Origin: Cytophagales bacterium | Lineage (GTDB): Bacteria; Bacteroidota; Bacteroidia; Cytophagales; JAAEPT01 | Reading direction: 5' to 3' | Assembly: GCA_011524675.1 (NCBI GenBank) | Contig: WTJX01000186.1 | Span: 1 to 6,166 of the forward strand | DNA length: 6,166 bases | Part shown: positions 1 through 6,166 of the stretch, piece after piece | Position numbering within the stretch: the stretch's first letter is position 1 | How the letters are laid out: every line of letters starts with the position of its first letter | The notes under the pieces: model-generated | The model's database searches: none | What the model was told of the DNA's origin: nothing | The model's input: only the letters and a program-made list of their open reading frames with translations | Made by a program: the position numbers and the translations under genes

Positions 1-386
1 ATAGGGAACAAAAGAGCACATATTACAGCAAAAATGGTCATTGCCTCTGCTGCTCTGTTGATACTCATTCTCCATTTCTGTCTAAAAAGTAAAAGTACTG
101 CGGAGATCAATGTTCCCGCGTGACCAATACCTACCCACCATACAAAGTTGGTGATATCCCATGCCCAACCTACAGTCTTGTTTAGTCCCCACTCACCTAT
201 ACCATAGGCAAGTGTTCTATAGATAGCTATAAAACCTATAGATAATACTGTAAGAGAAGCTCCAAAAGCCAATACCCAACTAATGGAAGGCTTACCCTCT
301 ACTTGTTTGCAAATGTCATTGGTAACATCGCTTACCGTCTTTCCTCCTGTGACTAACGGCGGCCTTACTGATGATACTACTTCCAT
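1..386 (-). CDS. actC: ActC, NrfD/PsrC-family membrane subunit of alternative complex III (3' part missing)
   Basis: This is the N-terminal 128 residues of the membrane subunit that binds and oxidises menaquinol in ACIII; the reading frame runs off the window at position 1. The ATG at 386-384 opens MEVVSSVRPPLVTGG, a soluble head of about 33 residues. Transmembrane segments follow at about 36-58 and 78-101, and a third begins near 115. The second holds WWVGIGHAGTLISA, and RQKWR..INRAAEAMTIFA lies between it and the third. Both stretches are typical of ActC and related NrfD-family proteins, which have about ten helices and no cofactor. In the family the quinol site lies in the membrane near the ActB iron-sulfur clusters. 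The gene starts 43 bp after the actB stop in the same direction, so it is almost certainly in the same operon. No Shine-Dalgarno motif precedes it, only AT-rich sequence, as is usual in Bacteroidota. It could be confused with other NrfD proteins (PsrC, HybB), but the actA-actB context settles it. Confidence 0.93.
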   Translation of the reverse strand, partial: MEVVSSVRPPLVTGGKTVSDVTNDICKQVEGKPSISWVLAFGASLTVLSIGFIAIYRTLAYGIGEWGLNKTVGWAWDITNFVWWVGIGHAGTLISAVLLLFRQKWRMSINRAAEAMTIFAVICALLFP

Positions 387-429
387 GCTTTAACTTATTT
401 CTTAAATTAAAAATTGATTCACTAATTAC

Positions 430-3400
430 TTATCCTTTGTTTCTGACTTTTGTCATGTATGAAACATTAGACGATACGTTTAATTCTTCTAATACGTGAT
501 ATTTTCTATCTGCATTCTCTTCATTCAACGCCATAGATATTCTACTCTTTGGATCATTCATATCACCAAATACAATACTATCGTTAGGGCAAGCTTCAGC
601 ACAAGCTGTCTCTATATCACCATCTTTGAGTTTTCTCTTCTCAATTTTAGCTTTTAACTTACCTGCTTGTATTCTCTGCACACACATAGAGCATTTTTCC
701 ATTACCCCTCTCGCTCTTACCGTTACGTCTGGGTTCAATACCATTTTACCCATTGCATCGTTCATAGAAACATTGACGTGCTTAAACTCTTTCTCTAAAC
801 CTATCTTAGCATCGTAATAAGCAAACCAGTTGAATCTTCTTACTTTGTACGGACAGTTGTTAGCACAGTATCTCGTACCTATACATCTGTTGTAAGTCAT
901 TTGGTTAAGACCTTCTGTACTATGAGTCGTTGCCAATACTGGACATACTGTCTCACATGGAGCGTGATTACAGTGCTGACACATCATCGGTTGGAATACC
1001 ACTTCTGGGTTTTCGGCAGGGTTAGATAATTGCTCCAAAGAAGCTTCTTCACCTTTGCCTTCCATCTCTTCAGCAGACCTATAGTATCTATCAATACGCA
1101 ACCAGTGCATATCTCTCTTTCTCAATACCTCGTCTTTTCCTACTACTGGAACATTGTTCTCTGCATGACAAGAAACCACACAAGCACTACAACCAAAACA
1201 TGTGTTTAAGTCAATGGCTAATCCCCAGTGGTGATTGTTATATTTATGTGTCTCTTTGGTTTGAGGTTTCCAAATATCCACCTCTTTTGGTGCTTTTTTA
1301 CCCTCTGTTGTAGAAATTTCTACCTTATAATGTTCTTTAATCTTCTTAGGGTCTTTCACAAACTCAGCAAGTGTAGTTTCTTGCACGTTGTTTCTTCCCA
1401 TGATGGTTTGCTGCGTTTGTGTTCTTGCGATAGCATAGAACTCTCCAGCATCTGTGATCTCTACATCTCCTGATGAGTATGATACTAAACCATTAATTAT
1501 TCCTAAGAATGGATAAGCATTAGCTCCGATAACGTTTGCCTCTCTTTTGCTAGGCTTAAACCTTCTCATACTGTTCGTAAGGTGTTCACCATTGGCTACT
1601 GGCCCTGCTTTCTCTCTACCATATCCTAAGGCTAAACCTACAGTTTGTGGCGCTTGACCTGGCTGTACCAATACTGGAAGCTTCACTTGAGCTTTTCCTT
1701 TTACGATAAGGTTTACAACACTTCCGTCTTTCCATCCTTTTTCCTCTGCCATAGCAACAGATACCGTAAGGTAGTTGTCCCATACCGCTTTCGTGATAGG
1801 ATCTGGTAACTCTTGTAACCAAGGGTTATTAGCTTCTACTCCTGAACCTATTCCTACTTTTTCGTAAGTAACAAGCTCCAATCCTGTACTTTTAGTGTAA
1901 GTAGCTGATATTCTGTTTGCAGCAGCAGATAACGATAAAGCTGCTTCTTCACTAGCTGTAGTGATTGTTTGTGAAGCTGTAGAAGAAACGAAGATTCCGC
2001 TTTCTAAACTCTTTAACCAAAACTCTTGTGCGGCTAATCCTTGCTGGCTAGCAATAGTAGTCTTCCAATTTTTTGTTAAATACTCGTAGAAAGAGTCTGT
2101 AGCTCCCATCCAAGATAGGAAGTTCTCTTCTTTGGCTCTAGTGTTCTCATACAATGGCTGTATGGTTGGTTGTATCAAAGAGTAAGATCCTTTGATGATC
2201 TCTGCATCTCCCCAAGACTCTAAGTAGTGTTGTGAAGCACAAACTACATCAGCTAAAGAAGCCGTCTCGTGTAGTCTATCTGCAATAGATACTACTAAAG
2301 TTGTCTTTTTTAATCCTTTGGCAATGTCTGCACCTAATGCAAAATCATATACTGGATTACTGTCTAAAGTAATGACTGCGTCTATCTTCCCCGCATTCAA
2401 TTCAGATACGAAGTTAACCATCTCAGTATCATCACCTTGTTTGATGTAAAGAGGTTTTGCAATGCTAAGTGTTTGCTCATAGTTAGACAAAAGCTCATTG
2501 ATTGTCTTTACTACTAGCTGTACAGCATCATCATTAGAAGAAGAAATAACAAGAGACTTCCCTGCGGTTTCGATCAACTTGCTTGCTACTTTCTTTACTT
2601 GTGCTGTCTCTTTCTCATCAAGCTTTGCAGCACTCACTAAAGGAGCATCAAATTTTCTCGCGATAATATTGTATAATGCTAAGATAAGGTATGGCTCACG
2701 AGAAGGTTTCGTCATGAATCTTTCGTCAGCATTAGCACCAGTCAAAGACATATTAGACTCAAACTGAAACAACTTAGACATTGTATTCTTAGATTTACCT
2801 ACCTTTCTTGTCTCTGCAAACTGCGTAGAAAATGAAACAGGTGATAGCCACGTACCTAAGAAGTCTGCGCCAAAACTAGCGACACAAGCAACTTTAGAAA
2901 AATCATATGAAGGTACTAACCCTTGGTGTGCCTTGGCTAAACCACTTACAGATAGTGCATCGTAAGTTACCAGCTTAGTAGTAGGGTATGCAGCAGTAAA
3001 GTCGGCTAATAATTTATGTGTTGTAGGACTTGCAATAGTGTTAGCAAGAATTCTTACTTGACCGCCAGCAGCGTTAATTTGCTTCAATTTGTCGATAACA
3101 TACTTATCGGCAGCATCTTTGGTAACACCATTGAAAGCTCCCTCTCCTCTTTTCTTGTGCTGAAAAGATGTAAGCCTAGAGCTGTCATACAATGAAAGTA
3201 CAGACGCTTGCGCTCTAGCACTTGTACCACCATTGGTGAAGGCAGATAGTTTGTTACCTTCTATTTTGATAGGTCTTCCTTCTCTTGTTTTGACAACAAT
3301 AGGAGTGATCTCACCATCACCTACATAAGTAGAAGCATAATAGTTGGCTATACCAGGGTCAACGTCCTCTGGCTTATTTACATAAGGGATAGCATAACGC

Positions 3401-3615
3401 GTAGGTGCCTCACAAGCTGCCAATGATACAGCAGCAACAGTGAATCCCATTGCTTTTAAAAAATCTCTTCTCGTAGTGTCAGATATTTGACTATCAACAC
3501 TTTCAAACTCACTTTTTGACGGAAGTAATTCTGAGAATTCTTCGTTTGCGGATGCTAAAAATTCAGGCTCCTGATTTAGCTCTTCTAATCCTTTCCAGTA
3601 ATTTGATTTTCCCAT
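430..3615 (-). CDS. actB: ActB, molybdopterin-oxidoreductase-like iron-sulfur subunit of alternative complex III
   Basis: The 1061-residue largest subunit of ACIII faces the periplasm and carries electrons from the quinol site in ActC towards the ActA haems. Residues 1-71 form an extended Tat-type signal: a conserved YWKGLEEL segment at 6-13, the twin-arginine motif RRDFLK at 49-54, a hydrophobic stretch and a lipobox ending at Cys68 (SLAAC), so the mature protein is probably a lipoprotein. About 75-730 resembles the large subunit of molybdenum oxidoreductases (for example HETASLAD at 449-456 and LESWGD at 465-470). No N-terminal CxxC-type cluster motif is visible, and ActB proteins are known to lack the pterin cofactor. 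About 800-1015 is a PsrB/NrfC-like ferredoxin region with four cysteine groups: C806/809/812/816, C879/882/887/891, C911/917/921 and C975/978 with C1005/1009. The third has Thr914 where a fourth Cys would sit, which fits three [4Fe-4S] clusters and one [3Fe-4S]. The length suits the fused ActB of this phylum. It starts 33 bp after actA. Automated pipelines often label it TAT-variant-translocated molybdopterin oxidoreductase. Confidence 0.96.
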   Translation of the reverse strand: MGKSNYWKGLEELNQEPEFLASANEEFSELLPSKSEFESVDSQISDTTRRDFLKAMGFTVAAVSLAACEAPTRYAIPYVNKPEDVDPGIANYYASTYVGDGEITPIVVKTREGRPIKIEGNKLSAFTNGGTSARAQASVLSLYDSSRLTSFQHKKRGEGAFNGVTKDAADKYVIDKLKQINAAGGQVRILANTIASPTTHKLLADFTAAYPTTKLVTYDALSVSGLAKAHQGLVPSYDFSKVACVASFGADFLGTWLSPVSFSTQFAETRKVGKSKNTMSKLFQFESNMSLTGANADERFMTKPSREPYLILALYNIIARKFDAPLVSAAKLDEKETAQVKKVASKLIETAGKSLVISSSNDDAVQLVVKTINELLSNYEQTLSIAKPLYIKQGDDTEMVNFVSELNAGKIDAVITLDSNPVYDFALGADIAKGLKKTTLVVSIADRLHETASLADVVCASQHYLESWGDAEIIKGSYSLIQPTIQPLYENTRAKEENFLSWMGATDSFYEYLTKNWKTTIASQQGLAAQEFWLKSLESGIFVSSTASQTITTASEEAALSLSAAANRISATYTKSTGLELVTYEKVGIGSGVEANNPWLQELPDPITKAVWDNYLTVSVAMAEEKGWKDGSVVNLIVKGKAQVKLPVLVQPGQAPQTVGLALGYGREKAGPVANGEHLTNSMRRFKPSKREANVIGANAYPFLGIINGLVSYSSGDVEITDAGEFYAIARTQTQQTIMGRNNVQETTLAEFVKDPKKIKEHYKVEISTTEGKKAPKEVDIWKPQTKETHKYNNHHWGLAIDLNTCFGCSACVVSCHAENNVPVVGKDEVLRKRDMHWLRIDRYYRSAEEMEGKGEEASLEQLSNPAENPEVVFQPMMCQHCNHAPCETVCPVLATTHSTEGLNQMTYNRCIGTRYCANNCPYKVRRFNWFAYYDAKIGLEKEFKHVNVSMNDAMGKMVLNPDVTVRARGVMEKCSMCVQRIQAGKLKAKIEKRKLKDGDIETACAEACPNDSIVFGDMNDPKSRISMALNEENADRKYHVLEELNVSSNVSYMTKVRNKG

Positions 3616-3648
3616 TACTTATATACTAACTAATCTATTGTTTCTGAA

Positions 3649-4944
3649 TTAATAATGACATTTAGCACACTCTAAACCACCGATGTCTTCTACTTTCATT
3701 GGCTCGTCTGCGTTTTTCTCTTCGTGAATATGTAACAACTTGTCATAGTACTCGTTTCCTTTAGCGTTCACATTAGTTTCTCTATGACAGTTGATACACC
3801 AACCCATAGTCAATGGAGCATACTGATATACTTTATCCATTTCCTTGATCTCACCGTGACAAGTTTCACAAGCTAATCCTGCTACCTGTACGTGCTGTGA
3901 GTGATTGAAGTAGGCTAAGTCTGGTAAGTTATGGATTCTTACCCACTCTATTGGATGAGTCTCTCCTGTATATTCACCAATGTTATTCTCTTTATCTGTG
4001 ATAACATATCCAATGGCTTTGTGTATTTTCTTGATCTCCGGAGAATCTGTCTTGATCTGTGCGTGACAGTTCATACAGATGTTTGGAGAAGGAATATTTG
4101 CATTTTTACTTTTGCGTACTCCTGTATGACAGTACTGACAATCTATTCCATATTGTCCAGCATGTATTTTGTGTGAGAAAGCGATAGGCTGCTCAGGTGC
4201 ATAACCTTGTGAAACACCTACGCCGTAAAGCACTTTAGTAATGATGAGGTAAAGTACCACTAGGGTAGATAAGAAACCTCCTACGCCTATAAAGATTGGA
4301 TTTTTAATTAAATCAAGAAGGCTAGTCTTATTGTTGATGAACTCAGTATCTATTTCATCTAGTTCTTCATCCTCTTCTTTCTTTCTTAATGTTTTAAGTA
4401 ATACAGTAGTTAAAAGTATTAATACAGCAATAACTAAAAGAAGTACCACTAAGATTACACCTAATATAATGTTGAATGAAGATGAATCTGCATTGCTTGT
4501 TGGGTTTTTTGGATCAACCTCTATTTTACCCTTAGCAGGATCGCTAGGTTCTTTTGCATTGGTATAAGCCAAGATATTTAAAATATCTTCATCACTTAAT
4601 GACGTAAAGACATTCATTTGTTGCTTACCGAATTGCTCATATACAGCGATAGCTTGTGCATCACCAGAAGCTCTTAACTCTTCATTATTTCTAATCCATT
4701 TGATTAACCATGAAGCATCATATTTTGCTGTAACACCACCCAAGGCAGGACCTATGAGCTTTTTATTCAGCGCGTGACAAGATTTACAGTTTAATCCAAA
4801 TAGCTTTTTACCCGCAGCAACTGCCGCTTCATCCGAAGGTATAGTTTGCGAAAAAGAATGTATGGAAATGGATAAAAAAAGAATCGAAAGGAAGGTCGAT
4901 AGTGTCGTTTTCAAACCTCTAAATTTTATTTGATTGTGTATCAT
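3649..4944 (-). CDS. actA: ActA, six-haem membrane cytochrome c subunit of alternative complex III
   Basis: This 431-residue multihaem cytochrome takes electrons from the ActB clusters and passes them to a cytochrome c or oxidase on the periplasmic side. Residues 1 to about 33 form a Sec signal peptide with a hydrophobic core ending in HSFSQ. A class I cytochrome c domain follows (CKSCH at 53-57, probable axial Met110 in QQMNVF). Next come a transmembrane helix at about 157-186, a charged linker rich in Glu/Asp (about 187-205) that should be cytoplasmic, and a second helix at about 217-242. The C-terminal periplasmic domain holds five more haem motifs: CQYCH 269, CMNCH 290, CETCH 359, CINCH 383 and CAKCH 426, the last ending one residue before the C-terminus. 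The SHKIHAGQYG segment before the second motif is typical of this pentahaem domain. The frame is open to an ATG at 5001, but I chose the ATG at 4944: it puts the signal peptide at the N-terminus, and the predicted transcript starts near 4965. First gene of the act operon. Confidence 0.94.
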   Translation of the reverse strand: MIHNQIKFRGLKTTLSTFLSILFLSISIHSFSQTIPSDEAAVAAGKKLFGLNCKSCHALNKKLIGPALGGVTAKYDASWLIKWIRNNEELRASGDAQAIAVYEQFGKQQMNVFTSLSDEDILNILAYTNAKEPSDPAKGKIEVDPKNPTSNADSSSFNIILGVILVVLLLVIAVLILLTTVLLKTLRKKEEDEELDEIDTEFINNKTSLLDLIKNPIFIGVGGFLSTLVVLYLIITKVLYGVGVSQGYAPEQPIAFSHKIHAGQYGIDCQYCHTGVRKSKNANIPSPNICMNCHAQIKTDSPEIKKIHKAIGYVITDKENNIGEYTGETHPIEWVRIHNLPDLAYFNHSQHVQVAGLACETCHGEIKEMDKVYQYAPLTMGWCINCHRETNVNAKGNEYYDKLLHIHEEKNADEPMKVEDIGGLECAKCHY

Positions 4945-5344
4945 TTTGCTTCTCTGCTCAAATATTGGCACAAAACTACAACGCGATGATTTTCTAACCA
5001 ATAAGTTGTTAAAAAAAATACCCCTTGCTTCTCAACCACACCTCATACAAAGACATAAGTCATTGATATACAGTATTTTAAATAACATAACAATAACACA
5101 AAATCATATATTTAGAATGATTTTAAATAAATATTTTTAGTGTCAAAATAACGTATAATAAATAATCGAGGGGACTTTTTTGATAAAACAAAAAGAAATT
5201 AAGTATGTAATAAGAACAAAATGATGAATAAAGAATTATAGTGAAAACGTTATGTCGTGAGGGAAGGAAGATAAGTGTAAAACATTGACCTTATTGTTTA
5301 TTAAATTTAACGCATAGTGTACGAACAAGAACACTAAATGTATT
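4945..5344. other. AT-rich intergenic region with no gene detected
   Basis: These 400 bases separate the lipoprotein pair from the act operon. Apart from the act promoter at its left edge I see no convincing coding frame on either strand; the plus-strand frames are short, lack domain signals and overlap the actA start. Minor structures are a 6-bp inverted repeat (TAGTGT at 5315-5320, ACACTA at 5331-5336, 10-base loop) and a 10-base palindrome TTAAATTTAA at 5301-5310. A run of near-homopurine plus-strand sequence lies around 5257-5273. No tRNA or recognisable riboswitch is present. Reduced coding constraint and strong AT bias are ordinary for a Bacteroidota intergenic region. A small RNA cannot be excluded from sequence alone. 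Confidence 0.6.
4971..5001 (-). promoter_or_regulatory. Predicted Bacteroidota-type promoter of the act operon
   Basis: Reading the minus strand, TTG at 5001-4999 is followed after 20 bases by TAGTTTTG at 4978-4971. This matches the Bacteroidota sigma-ABfr consensus (TTG at -33, TAnnTTTG at -7) at every fixed base and with an accepted spacing. Transcription would start about 4-7 bases later, near 4964-4967, giving a leader of roughly 20 bases before the ATG at 4944. The sequence just before that ATG is GAGAAGCAAA, at best a weak Shine-Dalgarno match. The site excludes the in-frame ATG at 5001 as a start for actA, because that codon would lie upstream of the transcript. I saw no operator-like repeat at the site. 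The call rests on consensus match and position only. Confidence 0.65.
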
Positions 5345-5370
5345 GAGCAAACTTTTAAAAAAGTTTACTC
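5345..5370 (-). terminator. Possible hairpin terminator at the end of the lipoprotein gene
   Basis: The arms are GAGCAAACTTT at 5345-5355 and AAAGTTTACTC at 5360-5370, an 11-bp inverted repeat with one mismatch and a 4-base loop. The stop codon of the lipoprotein gene (5367-5365) lies inside the stem. For minus-strand transcripts the stem is followed by an AT-rich but not uninterrupted T tract, so it is a weak classical terminator. For plus-strand transcripts it is followed by TATTTTT, but no plus-strand gene ends there. Position supports a role in ending the lipoprotein transcript or protecting its 3' end. Confidence 0.45.
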
Positions 5371-5949
5371 AGGTATTTTTAGTACAATGTTTTCATCTTT
5401 AGCTTTCTTCCAATAGTTACGTGTCCAAATATTTTTTTTTGCTGTTACCTTTTTTGTATAGCATATAGCATTCCCATCTTCATCGAAATATACGCTACCT
5501 ACTGTATTATTCTTGATATTATTAAAAACTCTACCTTTTGAATACCTCACTCTTTCATATATGAATCTGTATTTACATCGATCCTTTTTTCTCTTTATAA
5601 TATATGTCTTATAATCACCTCTTGCATGAGGACCATCTGTAATGGTATATGCTTTAAAAACATTTTCCTTATGTACTTCATATGAATCATTTGGAACTAC
5701 GGGCTTAGACTCCTTATCACTTTCATCAGTATAAAACTTCACCGTTTTGTGCATATCTGGAGATGCTTTTAGGTATATATCACCATTTTCTTTCAATCTT
5801 ATTTCTGAAAAAATATTGATCACATATATTCTATGGCTTTCACTTTTCAAAAAATTAAGTTCCTTGGGATTCTTATTTTTAAAAATTGTACAACTAGCTA
5901 AAGTACATAGAAGTATAATGATATTAGATTTGATTAGTATTCTTTTCAT
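5365..5949 (-). CDS. Hypothetical predicted lipoprotein, 194 residues
   Basis: I do not recognise this protein. It opens with MKRILIK, a hydrophobic stretch at about 9-19 and a lipobox LASC with the cysteine at residue 20, so it should be exported and lipid-anchored after signal peptidase II cleavage. The next residues, TIFKNKNPKE, contain no acidic run directly after the cysteine. The mature part is polar and lysine-rich with no transmembrane helix, and its predicted character is mostly beta (alternating hydrophobic and charged residues, such as YKTYIIKRKKDRCKYRFIYERV). Near the C-terminus VGSVYFDEDGNAICY resembles the short FDxxG turn motifs common in Bacteroidota secreted proteins. Cys15 lies in the signal; mature cysteines are Cys20, one in RCKY and one in AICY. 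The ATG at 5949 overlaps the stop of the preceding gene (ATGA), which supports this start and suggests translational coupling. Base composition is more AT-rich than the act genes. It is separated from actA by about 420 bp and a promoter, so no role in respiration is implied. Confidence 0.8.
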   Translation of the reverse strand: MKRILIKSNIIILLCTLASCTIFKNKNPKELNFLKSESHRIYVINIFSEIRLKENGDIYLKASPDMHKTVKFYTDESDKESKPVVPNDSYEVHKENVFKAYTITDGPHARGDYKTYIIKRKKDRCKYRFIYERVRYSKGRVFNNIKNNTVGSVYFDEDGNAICYTKKVTAKKNIWTRNYWKKAKDENIVLKIPE

Positions 5950-6166
5950 TTTGCCTTGTATCTACGCTGATTTGGACGGTAAGTATATTGCCACTCTTTT
6001 AATTTGCCTTCTTTATCAAATTTTAAGACTCCCAACAACTTGCTACACCTCCTATTTTTCATTCTATCAAAATATTGTTCCCTCAGCTTCCACCGACCGT
6101 AAAGCGTCTTTTTTAACGTAACTTTACCTGCTTTGAATACTAATACTAGCTTCCTTTGAATATAAT
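5946..6166 (-). CDS. Hypothetical protein, C-terminal part only (N-terminus outside window)
   Basis: This frame is open from the right edge of the window to a TGA at 5948-5946 and gives 72 residues of C-terminus. I do not recognise it. The visible part is strongly basic (many Lys and Arg) with several aromatic residues, including TLYGRWKLREQYF, LLGVLKFDKEGKLKEW and the end NQRRYKAK. No membrane segment or metal motif is seen. It ends by a 4-base overlap with the start of the lipoprotein gene, which is the main evidence that the frame is real and in an operon with it. The GVLKFDKEGKL segment lies at a place comparable to GSVYFDEDGNA in the lipoprotein, so the two could be distant paralogues; this rests on one short motif. 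It is too short to be listed as a complete frame because its start is outside the window. Confidence 0.65.
   Translation of the reverse strand, partial: YIQRKLVLVFKAGKVTLKKTLYGRWKLREQYFDRMKNRRCSKLLGVLKFDKEGKLKEWQYTYRPNQRRYKAK

Noticed and set aside
1616..1822. Second minus-strand frame inside actB, 68 residues
   Set aside because: It is fully inside actB in another frame, and the ActB frame carries family motifs through this stretch.
430..3615. ActB as a true molybdenum enzyme (for example polysulfide, tetrathionate or nitrate reductase subunit)
   Set aside because: The fusion of Mo-like and four-cluster domains, the extended Tat signal, and the flanking multihaem ActA and NrfD-type ActC fit ACIII. 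No catalytic cofactor ligands are evident.
4945..5001. Start of actA at the upstream ATG at 5001
   Set aside because: It would place 19 residues before a good signal peptide, and the predicted promoter lies over and downstream of this codon.
4934..5140. Plus-strand frame of 68 residues across the actA promoter
   Set aside because: It overlaps the actA start and promoter on the opposite strand, has no recognisable motif and is AT-driven.
5315..5336. Inverted repeat TAGTGT/ACACTA as a terminator or operator
   Set aside because: It has only 6 bp with a 10-base loop and no T tract; this can occur by chance in AT-rich sequence.
5747..6121. Plus-strand frame of 124 residues with hydrophobic stretches
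   Set aside because: It lies opposite the lipoprotein and the preceding partial gene. Those have a lipobox and an ATGA overlap. The hydrophobicity comes from reading the complement of lysine-rich codons.

Overview
The window looks like chromosomal DNA from a member of the Bacteroidota, probably a Flavobacteriia/Cytophagia-type organism. It is AT-rich. The promoter I can see is of the Bacteroidota type (TTG, 20 bp, TAnnTTTG). The main genes lack clear Shine-Dalgarno sequences. The three recognisable genes have the order and architecture of alternative complex III (ACIII) as found in this phylum. All genes are read from the minus strand, so gene order runs from the right end of the window to the left.

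Right end (about 5345-6166): the tail of an unrecognised small basic protein (stop at 5946) overlaps by 4 bases the start of a 194-residue predicted lipoprotein (5365-5949). The two are probably co-transcribed. An inverted repeat over the lipoprotein stop codon (5345-5370) may end this unit. I cannot assign a function to either protein.

Middle (4945-5344): about 400 bp of AT-rich sequence without a gene. At its ACIII-proximal edge is a good match to the Bacteroidota housekeeping promoter (4971-5001), which should start the ACIII transcript about 20 bases before the first gene.

Left and centre (1-4944): the start of an act operon. actA encodes a six-haem membrane cytochrome c, actB the large molybdopterin-oxidoreductase-like iron-sulfur subunit, and actC the NrfD-type membrane quinol-binding subunit, which is cut by the window edge. 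They are separated by 33 and 43 bp. ActC should oxidise menaquinol in the membrane. Electrons then pass through the iron-sulfur clusters in the C-terminal half of ActB to the ActA haems, and on to a cytochrome c domain or a terminal oxidase. The rest of the operon (actD, actE, actF and often cytochrome oxidase genes) would be expected beyond position 1.

I found no RNA genes, mobile elements, CRISPR arrays or phage traces. ACIII is a known system, so the core is not novel. The least described part is the lipoprotein pair on the right.
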